The position numbers were made by a program, and so were the translations under genes. A stretch of DNA of 39,330 bases. Source: Acanthaster planci. Taxonomy: Eukaryota > Echinodermata > Asteroidea > Valvatida > Acanthasteridae. Location: positions 115,255 to 154,584 of the forward strand of contig NW_019091693.1 of the NCBI RefSeq assembly GCF_001949145.1, in the 5' to 3' direction. Shown here in pieces: positions 1-10,699 of the stretch (within the stretch, counting starts at the first letter, position 1; each line of letters starts with the position of its first letter). Below the pieces are notes generated by a model, which saw nothing but the letters and a program-made list of their open reading frames with translations, was not told the origin of the DNA and did no database searches.

Positions 1-27
1 TAAATAAATAAATAAAATAAAATAAAA

Positions 28-1310
28 TGACGTCCTCATTTCTTTCATGTACTTGTCTCGTTTATATTGAGACGTTAGACACATGCATAAACTTGGATGG
101 GACACGGCCGAAACAAATTGGTGTAAAAAGTTCCAAAGCTAACGTCCCCATCCTTTTTATTTTTTGTAATCATGATTCTCACACGACCATTACTGATGTG
201 TCAATGGAAGGCGCTGTTTAAAAGATGACCAAAATCCACCCGAATGCGCACTGATCAGACAATTTTTGTGTGTGTAACCTTCTAAACGAACTGACGTCGC
301 TTGAAGTATTGTCATAAATTCTCCAATTTTCTGATGACGTCGAGATAACGTCAATTTTTATCCATACGCTTTTATGCCAAAGAAACTTGATACATTAAAA
401 AACAGATTTGCCATATTGCGTTAGTGACATCTATTAATCAAAATTTTTAATCTATAACACATGTGCCTGTCTAGCCATGTACATGTACCAAATTTCAAAA
501 CGAAAATTATTTCGAGGGAACGAATGAATATTTCAAGGCAATTAACAAAACTTAACATTTTGCATGTCCCGTTTGGGGCTTCGTAGACTGCGTAATTGAA
601 ATGCCGTTGCACATATGCATGTACAATCACATTTTGCATGCTCAAATGCGGGATTTGCAAGCTGACTACGCATGCGCGTCAACATGTCATATGTTGCCAG
701 TCAACGTACGCTGGCGCTATGTGAAATAAATAATACATAGGCCTACATCGGCCACCGTGTTGAATATACTACGCGAATGATAGTACGTACGCGTGGTACG
801 TACAAGTTTAAACTATACCAAGTTTGGAGAGAATCTGACTTAACATTTTCTAGAAAAAGAATGTGAATTTTTTTATGACGTCACATGATATATGATGATG
901 TCATCACACTTATACTTGCCAGCGCACTTGATTTTATTATAGTCTTAGTCTTTGGCAAGTATCGTCATTTCAGGTTTTGATTACTAGAATATTATCTACC
1001 TACACACCAAGTTTCATGACAATCGAACTTTGCCTTAAGTGACATATTTGATGACGCCATCATGACGTCACACATTTTTCAAAATTTTGTGCACATGCCC
1101 AACAAACCTAATGCAAAAAGAATTTTAAATTTATCAGTTGCGTTAGTGAGATGGCAAAACAGTTCAAAAATCCAAAATTATGTATAAAATTGCATGATGA
1201 TGTCAGTATAACGTCACCTCAATTTTGATCTACAATCTGTAGATATAGGGCATTGAAATTCTGTGATGACGTTACTTGACCCATGATGACGTCATTATTA
1301 CGTCACTGAT
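28..1310. repeat. Noncoding repeat rich in GACGTC (CRE-like) palindromes
   Basis: No credible reading frame is seen here. GACGTC or near variants (AACGTC, GATGTCA, GACGCCA) recur near positions 28, 292, 335, 876, 898, 1050, 1062, 1198, 1210, 1265, 1285 and 1297, often as pairs about 12 bases apart (TGATGACGTC then ACGTCAC). TGACGTCA is the consensus of CREB/ATF bZIP sites, but the pairing with shared flanks looks more like a diverged repeat family than one enhancer. A short nearly perfect adenine/thymine run opens the window. Function is not inferred. Confidence 0.5.
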
Positions 1311-1603
1311 TGGCATACATCTATACTGTCACGTATGCCTGTGGCAACTTTGAACGATGTACGACAACGTTTAATGGCAAAAGTGGCGTGTACAAAACTC
1401 ACGTACAAAGTTAATAGATGACGAAAAAAGAAAAAAAATCAGAACAAAAAGAAAGGCTTTCCCGCAACTTTGCGGAGAAGCCAATTACGTTCCAGACCAA
1501 TTATTTGTAAGTTACGATACTCCGTTACTGACTTTCTGTTTTAGGCAATAGTTGTAGGCAAGGACACAAAACTGACTTCTTTTGGTATTTTTCATTAACC
1601 AGT

Positions 1604-1903
1604 TTGGTGTGGGATATATTTTCATATTCATATGTAATTGATGCGAGTAATCTCGCCACCGCGACTCAGCAACATTTTTTTCACGAGGCAGACATTGTGA
1701 AACACCTACAGGAGCAAGTTCAACTAAGACATACAGCGCTGAAGACAGCTAATGGCCCAGAAGTGGGAAGAGCATGGAGAAAGCTTTCTGAAGCTTTGCT
1801 GGTGCAAGTGGTGGTTTTCAACCGAAAGCGGCCACGTGAGGTCTCTAAGATGACTTTGCAAAATTTGAGTAAAGTCAGTCACAGAGAGGAATCAACTCTG
1901 TAG
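1604..1903 (+). pseudogene. Recombinase-like ORF fragment, unclassified
   Basis: A 99-codon frame. Its second half (about residues 55-85) reads as a helical segment with VVVFNRKRPREVSKMTL. This resembles a motif I recall in uncharacterised invertebrate and fish proteins that carry a diverged tyrosine-recombinase-like fold (pattern: FN+RR.GEVSRM). The part before residue 20 looks noncoding, so the true exon probably begins within the ORF. Nothing downstream continues the domain; the frame stops just before the 3' end of the converging piggyBac fragment. It is best read as an isolated exon or a truncated transposon remnant. The family assignment is from memory of the motif and is weak. Confidence 0.35.
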
Positions 1904-1931
1904 AGTCTTGTGGAGAATTGAAATAGTGGGT

Positions 1932-2535
1932 TCATTCTTTTGTCTGGCACTCGACACAGGCGATGTTGGTTTTAGTGTGACTTTCATTGTGTACCTGGCA
2001 AGCGAGTTTTTTACATTCATCGCACCGACGTCTTGTTTTCCTCTTGTCCCCACGGGGACAAAAGTCACGTGTTCGCTGTGGTGGCACTTGACGGGGTCCT
2101 GTGGGTTACTTGGTGGGTACTGGACATTGAATCCGGCCACTTCCATGGCTTTCAGGGTAGTATTGTGCATTTGCTGGGGATGGGCTAGGCAAAACATCAA
2201 CTGTTCGTCGACCAAGGCCATGAAAATGCTACTGGATGAAGTCATGGCGGGTTGCTTGCTCACCACGCAGATTGGGGTTGAGCTGGAGGTACAGGACGGA
2301 GCTGTTGACAACAGCAAAGTTCAGAGTTTGATAAAATACCACAATGGGCAAGCGTTTGGTGATGCAGGCACTGTTGTACAGGGAACACATTTGATCCACT
2401 TTGTCCGAGCCGCCCATGGTGATGATGTCTGGTTTCGCATGGAAGTGGGTTTTGTTGCGGCATCATGATGCATGGACGAAAAGAGCAAGACGTTCTTTCT
2501 GGGCTTGGGCACAAATGACACCAGTACTCCAAGCT
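1932..2535 (-). pseudogene. piggyBac transposase, C-terminal part, frameshifted
   Basis: PiggyBac transposases cut and paste DNA at TTAA sites using an RNase H-like DDD core. Reading down the minus strand, three frames must be joined. The first has NVLLFSSMHHDAAT. The second has GGSDKVDQMCSLYNSACITKR (a piggyBac/PGBD4 signature whose first aspartate is a core residue) and continues to about 2229. The last ends with a cysteine-rich tail, RRCDECKKLACQVHN...CVECQ, typical of the piggyBac C-terminal zinc-binding domain, and stops at 1932-1934. At least two frameshifts separate the blocks, so no functional protein can be made. The N-terminal two thirds are missing: at about 2535 the sequence passes directly into the Gypsy gag fragment. 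No TTAA-flanked terminus was identified. Confidence 0.8.
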
Positions 2536-3631
2536 TCCCCTGATCGGTTATATGGTAATCCCGCAGCTGTGCAGCTATGATTCGTTGGATCTGTCACTCG
2601 CCCAACAATATTTAAATTTCTTAGGTTTCCTCTTTGAGACTCCTCTGTGATTGATTTACGAGCGATAGCTTCAGTAACATGGGCTCCAGCTAAGCGATCT
2701 CTGCCCTTTTCATCGAAATCGGGATAAGCAAGCATTGTCAGTTCTCTGACTGCCTGCCAAAGTTCTCCTATGGTCTCATACGACCCCTGCCGTCGCGACT
2801 TAAGTTCCATAAGGGAATTCTCGGCAATTTGACCCGGCCCGAGCTGGGCCTCGAGCAACCCTTACAACTCCTTATACTTGAGTGCTGGTTGTCCGCCTTC
2901 ATTGTTCCAATTACCAAACGCCTTGTGGGCGATACCCTCCAAAGCTGCAGCCAAAAATACTGCGGCTTGATTATCATACCGACCATTGGCCAATCTGCAG
3001 GCCTCAAATTGGCGACAATAATCCTTCCATGGAGTTTTCCCATCGAACTGGTTGGGTGTAATATTGGGCCGGCTTCCCGCCCCATTCAAACCATCTATCC
3101 ATTTATCCATGTAATTAACTTGTCCACCCTTATCCAGGGGCCATGGGCTTCCATCAATTACTTTGGGCTCTTTGCGTGACCTAGACGCAGGGGCTGCGGT
3201 TTTTGCGTGCCAAGGATCGGACCTCCGCATTGTGCCTCCTGGAGGCGTTGTACCATCGGGTCCAGGAGCTGGAACGGGAGTCAACGTGTAGACAACCTGG
3301 TCCAACACGCTGCTCGACGTGGTATGGGTAATGGCCCCGAAATATTGAGTCCAAAATAAATTTCCGGATTGTTTGCATCCGGTTGTGCAAACAAACCCAA
3401 TATAACCTGTGTGTTCCCTGCCTGGGACTTGTTAGATTGCTGCCGCCTCCTTGATAACTCATCAAAGGAACGTCGCAGCTCTATTTCTTGCAGTTTTACC
3501 CGCTGCATAATTTTATTCAATTTTATCTCTACATCGTCTGTGTCACCACTACCGTCGGTGCCACCAAATACTTTTGTCTCGCCGTCTGAAGGGGACGGCA
3601 AAGTCTCCATGTCACTTGCCTGTTTAGCCAT
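2536..3631 (-). pseudogene. Gypsy-type retrotransposon gag, broken
   Basis: Gag forms the particle that packages retrotransposon RNA. A start at 3631 opens an N-terminal frame (MAKQASDMETLPSP...). It must shift frame near 3300 into a second frame carrying the capsid signature FDGKTPWKDYCRQFEACR, which resembles the FDGKTPW capsid motif of the second Gypsy element near 31.9 kb. That frame is interrupted by one in-frame TAA at 2862-2864 and continues as a helical capsid segment (LMELKSRRQGSYETIGELWQ) to about 2540. No zinc knuckle, protease or RT follows because the element is cut off by piggyBac sequence. The start codon choice rests on the primer-binding site lying about 340 bases upstream in the same orientation. 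Confidence 0.75.
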
Positions 3632-3968
3632 ACCAGCAACCTAAAAACAAGCCATAACAACAGCTGATTTACATACATAGACCACAAATACTTAAATGTA
3701 CAACAGGGCTGACTCTAATGCCTGCAGGTAGCCCAACAGTGGAAGTGCAATTACAAATCAAATTGAATGACACATAACGAATTATTTTCTTTCATACAGA
3801 ATCTCGTAATGACACGCATTACAGACGAAGAGTACACGCTAGCCAATAGCGCCTCCAGCGGATGTGCAATTGAAGGAAGTTTCCGAGCAAGCTCACTATA
3901 AAGGAGGTATTACGGGAATAATATACACCAATACCAATATTTTCTGTTTAATTTTATGCCCTTAAACA

Positions 3969-3985
3969 TCCCACTTCTGACACCA
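3969..3985 (-). other. Gypsy primer-binding site (tRNA-Leu type)
   Basis: The minus strand reads TGGTGTCAGAAGTGGGA, a 17-base match to the usual metazoan Gypsy primer-binding site complementary to the 3' end of a leucine tRNA. It follows a TACA-type LTR end by about two bases and precedes the gag start at 3631 in the same orientation. It fixes the polarity of the element. Confidence 0.75.
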
Positions 3986-3987
3986 AA

Positions 3988-5160
3988 TGTAGCGGTCGAG
4001 CAGGCTCGCTCGGCACCAAAGATTCTTGGCTCTCGCCAACTCACGCTCATTTTAGAATTTTATTTGAAAAAATTACAAAGGCAGTTGAATAAACTTATTA
4101 TCTGCTATCTTTCAGGTAATTTAATCTCTGGTCACCTATACATGGACCAACAGCAAGCAAGCATCAACGTTAAAATGCTTGGGTAGTCCATCTTCGTCAT
4201 ACAGCACACTATAAAGGTTTCTGGAATGCGACGGTCTTCCGTACAAAATAATGAGGGATATTGGATTATGTATTTATCTGGCTTCAGTGCCTCACATAAT
4301 TCTCTGATCAACTCTGATAATCACCGCTGCTTTGTTTTACATGGAGAACATCCCCTGGTAAGGGACTTTGACTGGGTGGTGCCCATCGTGGGACTGGAAA
4401 TGAATGTCGCTAGGTCGTTTCTAAAACTGAGTTGGGATGCTTTTGTCAGCAACATTGCTTACTTCGTTTGAATTGAGCGCAGGAAAGCCAAAAAACTGCA
4501 AGAAGGGGAGCAATCACAACAAAACATGGGATTTAGTTCAGATAATGTACTTTTGCCTGACACAGAAACTACTACTGCCATATGTTAGAGAATGCTGTGC
4601 TAACGCAACAGTAACTACTGTGCAAGAATACTAGGACTGGTGCAAATCGAATGTTGACCCAAACTACTATTACATCCAGCAGATGGTACTACTTACCTCC
4701 ATACCCTTGTGCTCTTGTTGGAGCTCGCGCCACAACGATGTTGCAACTATAATGTGCCGGCGCATCAGATTTGAGACCTTGTCAGATCGCCAAAACCACC
4801 CAAAATATCAAGATATACTATACCGGGATATGCGTGATCAGGTATTTATCCATTAATTTTAATACAAACTACTATTACAATACAATGTACTTTTTTCAAA
4901 GAATTTGTACAGTCATACTCACAAATGCTCATGTGTGTTTAAATCAACATAAGATAACCAGTACTGTTGATGCAGTTTACTCGTTTTCATTGTGACGGCG
5001 CCCTCATGCAACCATTATTGGAGCACAGGTTGAATCCCCGAACACACTAACGGACCGCATATAAATGGAAGCCGTATTTACGTTCTTTTCCCGACGTTTC
5101 CCAAAAAACTAAGTCATACTTCTGGAACCCAGCGAATCCCTGTAGAGTTTTGAAGGGTGC
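3988..5160 (-). other. Probable 5' LTR (from 3988) and unassigned sequence
   Basis: The LTR edge is placed at 3988 because TGT (plus) is the complement of an LTR-terminal ACA and the primer-binding site abuts it. The far LTR edge cannot be set because the 3' LTR is missing. Short open frames occur but none looks like a known protein. Several AT-rich stretches and one GC-poor inverted TATA-like region are present; nothing decisive is seen. Confidence 0.3.
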
Positions 5161-5650
5161 AAGGCGTTTTCACGGAGCCTTCTGCGTCTTACAACCTTTG
5201 CGTTTTGGAGACTTATGGAGCCCTTTGGAGCATTTTGGAACAAATTGAGCATATTGAGTTTTGACTGAGATTAACCGAATTAAACTAAAGGCTTCTGTCG
5301 AGACCCTTGTGACTCTAACAGCTGTGTTCAAGGAGTTTACTCTTATTCTAGCACTTGCGTTACCTCCTCTTGCGACCAGATTGCAAAGAGTATAGTCCGC
5401 GGGCACAGACTGTTATAAGTACGTTTTTTCATTGTGTTACAATTTTATTACAACAAGTGAAGTTTCCAGATTGAGATACATGTACCTGTATGTGAAGTCA
5501 GTTCCTTTAAAAGTTTCGTTTGACAAGTCTGTTTCAACACAAGCCTACAGCACTGTTGACTGTACATACATGTTTAATAAAAGTAATCTTACGACAACAT
5601 ATACATACACAATAATATTTTTGACAAATCATCAATTATCCACATTTCAT

Positions 5651-6274
5651 CTAAATGACAGGCACGCAAACTGCGCATGGAAGGTATGTTAAAAGAAACC
5701 CATAAGAAGATACACGTCCATAGGCAATGTGGATTCGGGGGAGAGGCACATGAAGGGGATCACATCTTTTTCTGCAACTATCACCCATGAAATGATCAAA
5801 GTGGCACACGTTTAAATACAACTTATCAATGTCTCCCACCCTCCCTCTTGCAGGCACTTTTATGTTGACACACATGACGTGTGCCCAAAACGAGCAGTCT
5901 TCCTCTTGGCACCCTAACCACGTTGCTGCCAGTTTGTGTGCCTTTCTAAGTAATTTATCTTTCTTGCTATCAAAAGCTACACTACAAACACGACACCTGC
6001 TGCTTGACTTTCGTGGCAATCCTACCACTTCTGCTGTGCTGGTGTCCTCTGGTAACAACTTCCTTTCTGTTGGTGTATTGTTGGCCGAAGCTGTAGCTCT
6101 AGCTGAGGTTTTGGATGCCCTTGCTCATGCAACAAAACTAGGACCAAACTGTCCCATGAAATGCCGCTTTCTGACTTCTCCAGCAGTAGAAAAGTAGCAG
6201 GGTTTTCCCTTCTCTGGGTAAATTTCAATTATCACGGTTGCTCCACATATTGCAGCAAATTCTTCTGCCTGCAG
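5651..6274 (-). pseudogene. PHD-like zinc-finger exon with one internal stop
   Basis: An acceptor-like CTGCAG at about 6275 is followed by a frame (AEEFAAICGATVIIEIYPEK...) that stays open to 5651 except for one TGA at about 6131. The N-terminal block ends with KRHFMGQFGPSFVA, then a Ser/Thr/Ala-rich linker. After that comes CRVC ... WLGCQEEDCSFWAHVMCV ... VCHFDH, which fits a C4HC3-type PHD finger (CxxC, CxxxxC, HxxC, CxxH). PHD fingers read histone tails and often end transposon-encoded or chromatin proteins. The partner exons were not found. The TGA could be a CGA-to-TGA transition. A link to the PHD finger of RAG2-like proteins is conceivable but not supported beyond cysteine spacing. Confidence 0.5.
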
Positions 6275-6614
6275 TTAGAAAAAGAATTCAAATCTTTATC
6301 CATATAAAAACGTATTTTAAATTATTTCTTTATATCAAAAAAGATACGAGAGAAGACTATGACAGACGCAAACATGAAAGCATCAATGGAACGGTCCAAG
6401 AGGCAGTTATCAGCCCAAGTAATCGCCGGAGAAACTGTACGAAGATGGCATTCCCTGATGAAACCAAAGCACAAAAAAATTGCACAAGAGTCTTGATGGC
6501 CGGAAGAATATGAACACAGACCTTGTTTCGTTTGTAACAAATGCTGAAAAAAAAGGCATGTAATACATAAAATGTCGTCTGAACGGGAAATTCCAAAGCT
6601 GAAGTATATCCTAG

Positions 6615-7029
6615 TAGTGGGGGGGGTCAGTTTGGTACAATTTGACCTTTGGCCCAGAAAAGGAACAAGGTCATAAATATGCATACGTATAATAATAATA
6701 TACTAATATGAATAAGAATGAGGAAAAGGTCAAATATTATAGTACAGGTTGACCTTGGTATATGGGATAAAATAGGAATAAGACCCTGCACAGTGTAAAC
6801 ATTTTTGGTACTATTTTACCTTGCTTATGAAATCATAGGACAACATGGTGAAACAGGACTAGTCATATCGTGTGTGATGGCATACTGACTGGCCCACAAG
6901 GAGGTCCAAAAGTAATTAGGAAGTAGGAAGCATAATCCCTAAACAAAAGGATTGTGCGTGCCTGTATACAGTACAATGGTCTGTACATAGTGAGTGAGCT
7001 GTGTCGGCGGACTATCGTTTTGACGATTT
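6615..7029 (-). repeat. Dispersed repeat X, copy A (first part)
   Basis: This stretch matches, in reverse complement, two separated blocks further right: 17283-17632 (X copy B, second part) and then 14095-14267 (X copy B, first part). Shared landmarks include the GGGTCAGTTT start, the ATATGGGATAAAATAGGAAT block, GTGTGTGATGGCATACTGACT, and GAGCTGTGTCGGCG. Similarity by eye is roughly 80 percent. X itself encodes no recognisable protein and its class is unknown. Its match is interrupted at about 7030 by the terminal repeat of element Y. Confidence 0.7.
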
Positions 7030-7116
7030 CATTGTGTACGTTTGAAGTGAGCGTTGGTCCACTTAACCTTTGGACACTAAAGGAGAGAGGGTGCCGACGT
7101 GCGAACGGTCTTGCGT
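7030..7116 (+). repeat. Left terminal inverted repeat of element Y
   Basis: Begins CATTGTGTACGTTTGAAGTG and ends GGTCTTGCGT. About 80 of 87 bases pair with the reverse complement of 8317-8403. Confidence 0.7.
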
Positions 7117-7782
7117 TTATCTTACTATGGCTACCAAGATTTGATCGATACGGGAGAAGACTTAGTTTTCCCTCGCTGAATTTTTACTCTTTTGAACTAG
7201 AGTGTTTACGGTTTTTCCCTGTGAATGTATTTGATTAAGGCTCTGGCAGAATTTTTAAATTCTTTGAACGGATGTTTTACGGTGGTTTAATACCCCGTAC
7301 ATGTATACGTTTTACAAATTCAGTCAGAGCGGAGCGTTACTTATTTATTACTTACTTATTACTCTTTATTGTGGGACTTAAATGTAAAATAAAGAATTAT
7401 ATAAAATTAAGAATTCTTGGGGGCAGCATGACGTCAGTTGGGGATTTTTAACACGTAGCAAAGGAGTAAATTTAGTTGTCGTGCTGTGGAATAATGTGCA
7501 GAAGCTCCGGCCAATATCCGACCTGAGAATTATTATTCTATATTCATACCGATAAGTATAACAGAAAACATGTTCAGTGGACTTCACATATTGGTTTCTA
7601 GTAGGTTGCTACTGGTACCGTTTTATTTTCCGTCGTTCATCATTGATTTTTTAAAATAATTATCTTATTAATTTTAAGAATTACTACTAGGGTGATTACC
7701 GGAAGTTTGTTAACTTTGTATTCAAAGGAATTACATGTACTCATTCTTTTCGGAACCATTTGTCTCTACAGACTGTTATCGT

Positions 7783-8327
7783 TTAGGCATGCTCCTCTTC
7801 GTCATGAATCAGTCTGGCAAATTTTTCAGCATGTTTAGGCAAAACTCTGTTCAAGGCTTTGCTGACGTTCATGCCTTTATCAAGTTTTCCTTCAACATCA
7901 TCCACAATGTCCTTGTGAGTTTCATTTTCCCGCAAATATAGGTAGCACGACAGGAACTCCTTAGAGTTGTCGAAAAAGTCTTGTTTGACTGCTTAGAGGG
8001 TCTTCTGTTTGCCTTCTGCCTGGCCTGATCTTCATCCATGCCTTTGTTGACATATTTTTCATGCATCATCTCCCTATGTGTTTCTCTAGCTTCAGCCAGC
8101 CAATCTTGGTAGGCGGCATTGTCTTCGAAATCCGAACTGTCTTCGTCCGAGGTTTTGTCATCGACCTCATCAACAGAATCTGAGCTTTCGTCGGCTTCAT
8201 TTCATATCCGATTCCTCCTCAAGATATTTCCCATGCGCCTCTCTAGATTAAACTTCCGTCCGAAGCATTTGTGACACTGGTGACAAGCACAGGGCTTGGC
8301 TGCATAAATACAATTCACGCAAGACCT
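7783..8327 (-). pseudogene. C2H2-like zinc finger/acidic/helical protein, decayed
   Basis: Three blocks in shifting frames make a coherent protein. First is a cysteine-rich start with CHQCHKCFGRKFNLERRMG, which looks like a degenerate C2H2 finger. After a frameshift near 8203 comes an acidic run (EADESSDSVDEVDDKTSDED) followed by a helix with YQDWLAEARETHREMMHEKY. After a second frameshift near 8000 comes DFFDNSKEFLSCYLYLREN then ETHKDIVDDVEGKLDKGMNV...RVLPKHAEKFARLI, ending at the TAA at 7783-7785. I recall similar zinc finger-acidic-helical proteins of unknown function from cnidarian and invertebrate genomes. It lies wholly between the inverted repeats of element Y, just touching the right one, so it is probably cargo or the element's own gene. 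Confidence 0.55.
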
Positions 8328-8403
8328 TTAGCACTTGGGCACCCTCCCTCCTTTAGTGTCCAAAGGTTGAGTGGACCAACGCTCACTTCCAACGTACACA
8401 ATG
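8317..8403 (-). repeat. Right terminal inverted repeat of element Y
   Basis: Reverse complement of 7030-7116 with about seven mismatches; the block GAGCGTTGGTCCACT is identical on both sides. Confidence 0.7.
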
Positions 8404-8470
8404 TAATCATTAGCGAGCTTTCGTTTTGCGACGGGAGAAATCTAGTACGGTAATGTGAGCCAAAAATTTT
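8404..8470 (-). repeat. Dispersed repeat X, copy A (part beyond Y)
   Basis: The word GCGAGCTTTCGTTTTGCGAC and the following CTAGTACGG match the reverse complement of 14100-14150 in X copy B, directly continuing the X sequence that Y interrupts at 7029. Similarity fades by about 8470. Confidence 0.55.
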
Positions 8471-8648
8471 TCTGCGCATGCGCGACATTCTGCAAGTCTC
8501 CGTCCTGCTCATATATCTGGAACCGTCGTGAGGGGAAATAACGTTGGGTCCAAAATAGAAGGCCGAGCATTGAGTTATGCATAGTTGTGTGCACGCGAGA
8601 TGTCAGACACGTGGAAATCGACATACAGCAGTGTTAATGCAGTGCAAG

Positions 8649-10444
8649 ATGGAAACCAACGATACGTTACCGGTAAATGATGTCCTATGTTCAGTTTTTT
8701 TGTTATGAAGAATGAAATGATACCGTGTTCAATGTGTTTGACGCAGACTGGAGAAAGTCGGATTTGTAAGCAGGAGGGAAACTTACTGGGCAAAAACGCA
8801 TTTAGGCCTATAAAGATCAGTGAATGTATTATGTTTTCCTTCCTCTAAACTGTTCATGAGGTTAGTTGCCTACCCCATGCTATAGTACATTTATTACCGT
8901 TAATACCCTAAAAAGGAATGAGGACTAATTTGAAAGCTTTCAATTTTCAAATAGTGGTTGCTAGGCAAGCAATGTTCAAGCTAGATTCTGCATGTTATTT
9001 TGGACTAGCTTATTTTATTGTAACATTTTAGTAATATTTTTAGACATTGGTTGTAATTTTCCCCCAATACAACAGGACCAAACAACAACCAGAGCTACAA
9101 CGGACCCACAACCAGTCAATGATGTTCCACCTAGGAAACACAAGAACATCAGTCGGTAGGTTACCTTTTTTATTTTTCCTGTGTATCATGGATGAACTGC
9201 TAAATGCAAGTGACGTAACATTACAGCTCATGAATGGTGGTACTGCAGTTTATCTAAATTTCCTTGTGAACTTTAAATATACATTTACTTTTCTTTTAAA
9301 ATCCCAAATGTTTACATGTCAAGGTTAAGAGTCTGATGTAAATTCTCAAGAAAAACACCGGTTCCTGCAGTGTTTTTTATCATCAGTACCATTAAAATTC
9401 ATAAATTTTTTGTGACTTTAGCCACAAACATGTTCACTGAATTGTATAATTGTATACACCATTTTCATTGATTTGCTTTCCTTCTTTTGTTGTAATTTCA
9501 TTCAGCATGGTATGGGACAATCACAAAGACCTCATTCTAATTGGTGAGGTCATACTGGCAAGGCCCTACCAGGTTAAGAAGGGGACCATTGAGAGGGGGA
9601 AGGCCTGGAAGGCAGTGGCTGAGGCAATGAAGACTCGTGACTTCAAAGTTGACGGACGAGCAGTTCGCTATCGGATGAGCCATCTCATGGAACGAGTGAA
9701 GGACAAAAATAGGGTAGAAAGGGCAACTAGTGGATTAGCAGTTGAAGAGACAGATGAGGAAAAGAGGATAAGGGAGGGCATCGAGGACCTCATACAAGAG
9801 GAAGAGGACATCGAGATGGCACTAAATGAGAGAGGAGACGAGGAGAAAAAGAAGGCTTACGGTGCTCAGATGCGGAAACGTGCCTGTGAAACTTATGGGG
9901 AAACACAGAAAAGGTAATTAACAAATTCTATCAATGATTTTCTGTCCAATCGATATACAACACAATTAATTGCACTGTAACATGACCGATTAGCAGTTTT
10001 AAACTATTTCATTTTTGATGTTGATAATTAATTGTTGGTTGTCAGTTGGGCAGACACTCACTGTTAACCTTACCCTGGTATTATTCTTGCTTTTTTGTTT
10101 TCTCTCTGTGTTGTTAAGGCATCATGGTGAAAACAGTACCACGCCAAGGAGGAGGAACAGTGGGAATGAAACTTTGAGCCTTCTTCAGAAAAAGATACAG
10201 GGATATCAACAGTTACACAAGGAGGAGATGGAGTGCAAGAGAGAGGAGGCAGAAAGAAGGAGGGCAGAAGAGAGAGAAAGGGAGCAGAGATACTCTTCAA
10301 CAGCAGCAAGTTTTACTACAGCAGCAAATGATCCAACAGCAACTACAGCAGCAAATACTCCAGCAACAACAACAAATACAACAGCAAAACCAACAGTCGC
10401 AATCCCTCATGCTGGCACTTCTCAATTTTGTGAAGAAGGATTAA
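8649..10444 (+). CDS. Myb/SANT-like DNA-binding protein of a Harbinger element
   Basis: Harbinger elements encode, besides the transposase, a Myb/SANT-like protein that binds DNA and helps bring the transposase to the element ends. Four exons can be drawn with consensus sites and consistent phase: 8649-8672, 9076-9155, 9506-9913 and 10119-10444. Exon 3 carries the trihelix-like SANT domain (WDNHKDLILIGEVI ... GKAWKAVAEAM ... VDGRAVRYRMSHLMERVK) followed by an acidic helix (EETDEEKRIREGIEDLIQ). Exon 4 holds a basic/charged coiled coil (EEMECKREEAERRRAEERER) and then a glutamine-rich tail. One extra T near 10291 throws the tail out of frame; the other frame runs through repeated glutamines to LMLALLNFVKKD and the TAA at 10442-10444. 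Exons 1 and 2 are the least certain. It faces the Harbinger transposase tail to tail. Confidence 0.7.
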
Positions 10445-10678
10445 ATATCATTGATGCTTTGAATGCTTATCACGTCAATTCTCTTCTCTTTGCATCATTT
10501 CATTCTAGTGTACAGCAGATGGGCTGTTAACTTGTGAGAAATATATTTCAGGGTAATTTTTCAACAACTAAGGTTTTTTATGTGTGCTAAAAAGTTGACG
10601 TTATCAATAGTTAATAGTTAAAAGTATGTGTTACATTTTCTTCTTTCTTATATTTCTTAGTGTGTTAGCTTTCATGTT

Positions 10679-10684
10679 AATAAA
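10679..10684 (+). promoter_or_regulatory. Polyadenylation signal AATAAA after the Myb-like gene
   Basis: AATAAA lies about 235 bases after the stop codon, in the same orientation, and is followed by a GT-rich stretch. This is a standard position for a poly(A) signal. Confidence 0.5.
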
Positions 10685-10699
10685 GAAATGTACATGAAG

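Larger units (their letters stand above)
7030..8403. mobile_element. Element Y: 1.4-kb transposon with 87-bp TIRs
   Basis: Two 87-base inverted repeats (7030-7116 and 8317-8403) match at about 80 of 87 positions and both begin CATTGTGTACGTT. The sequence flanking them on each side (7000-7029 and 8404-8470) matches contiguous sequence in X copy B near 14140, so copy B is an empty site and Y is an insertion. The only gene-like content is a decayed minus-strand C2H2/acidic ORF. No transposase was recognised, so Y may be non-autonomous or belong to a family whose enzyme I did not identify. The target-site duplication is unclear; short T/A-rich candidates flank both ends. Confidence 0.65.

Noticed and set aside
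5010-5060. Possible tRNA T-arm (GGTTGAATCCCC)
   Set aside because: No acceptor stem, D-arm or anticodon arm can be folded around it.
5651-6058. PHD-like finger as a RAG2-like gene
   Set aside because: No kelch repeats nearby, 16 kb from the RAG1-like copy, and PHD cysteine spacing alone is not specific.
6954-7238. 94-codon plus-strand frame overlapping the left repeat of Y
   Set aside because: Similar short peptides arise from the other repeat copies (8315-8512, 13996-14190) only because the DNA is repeated; no frame is conserved.
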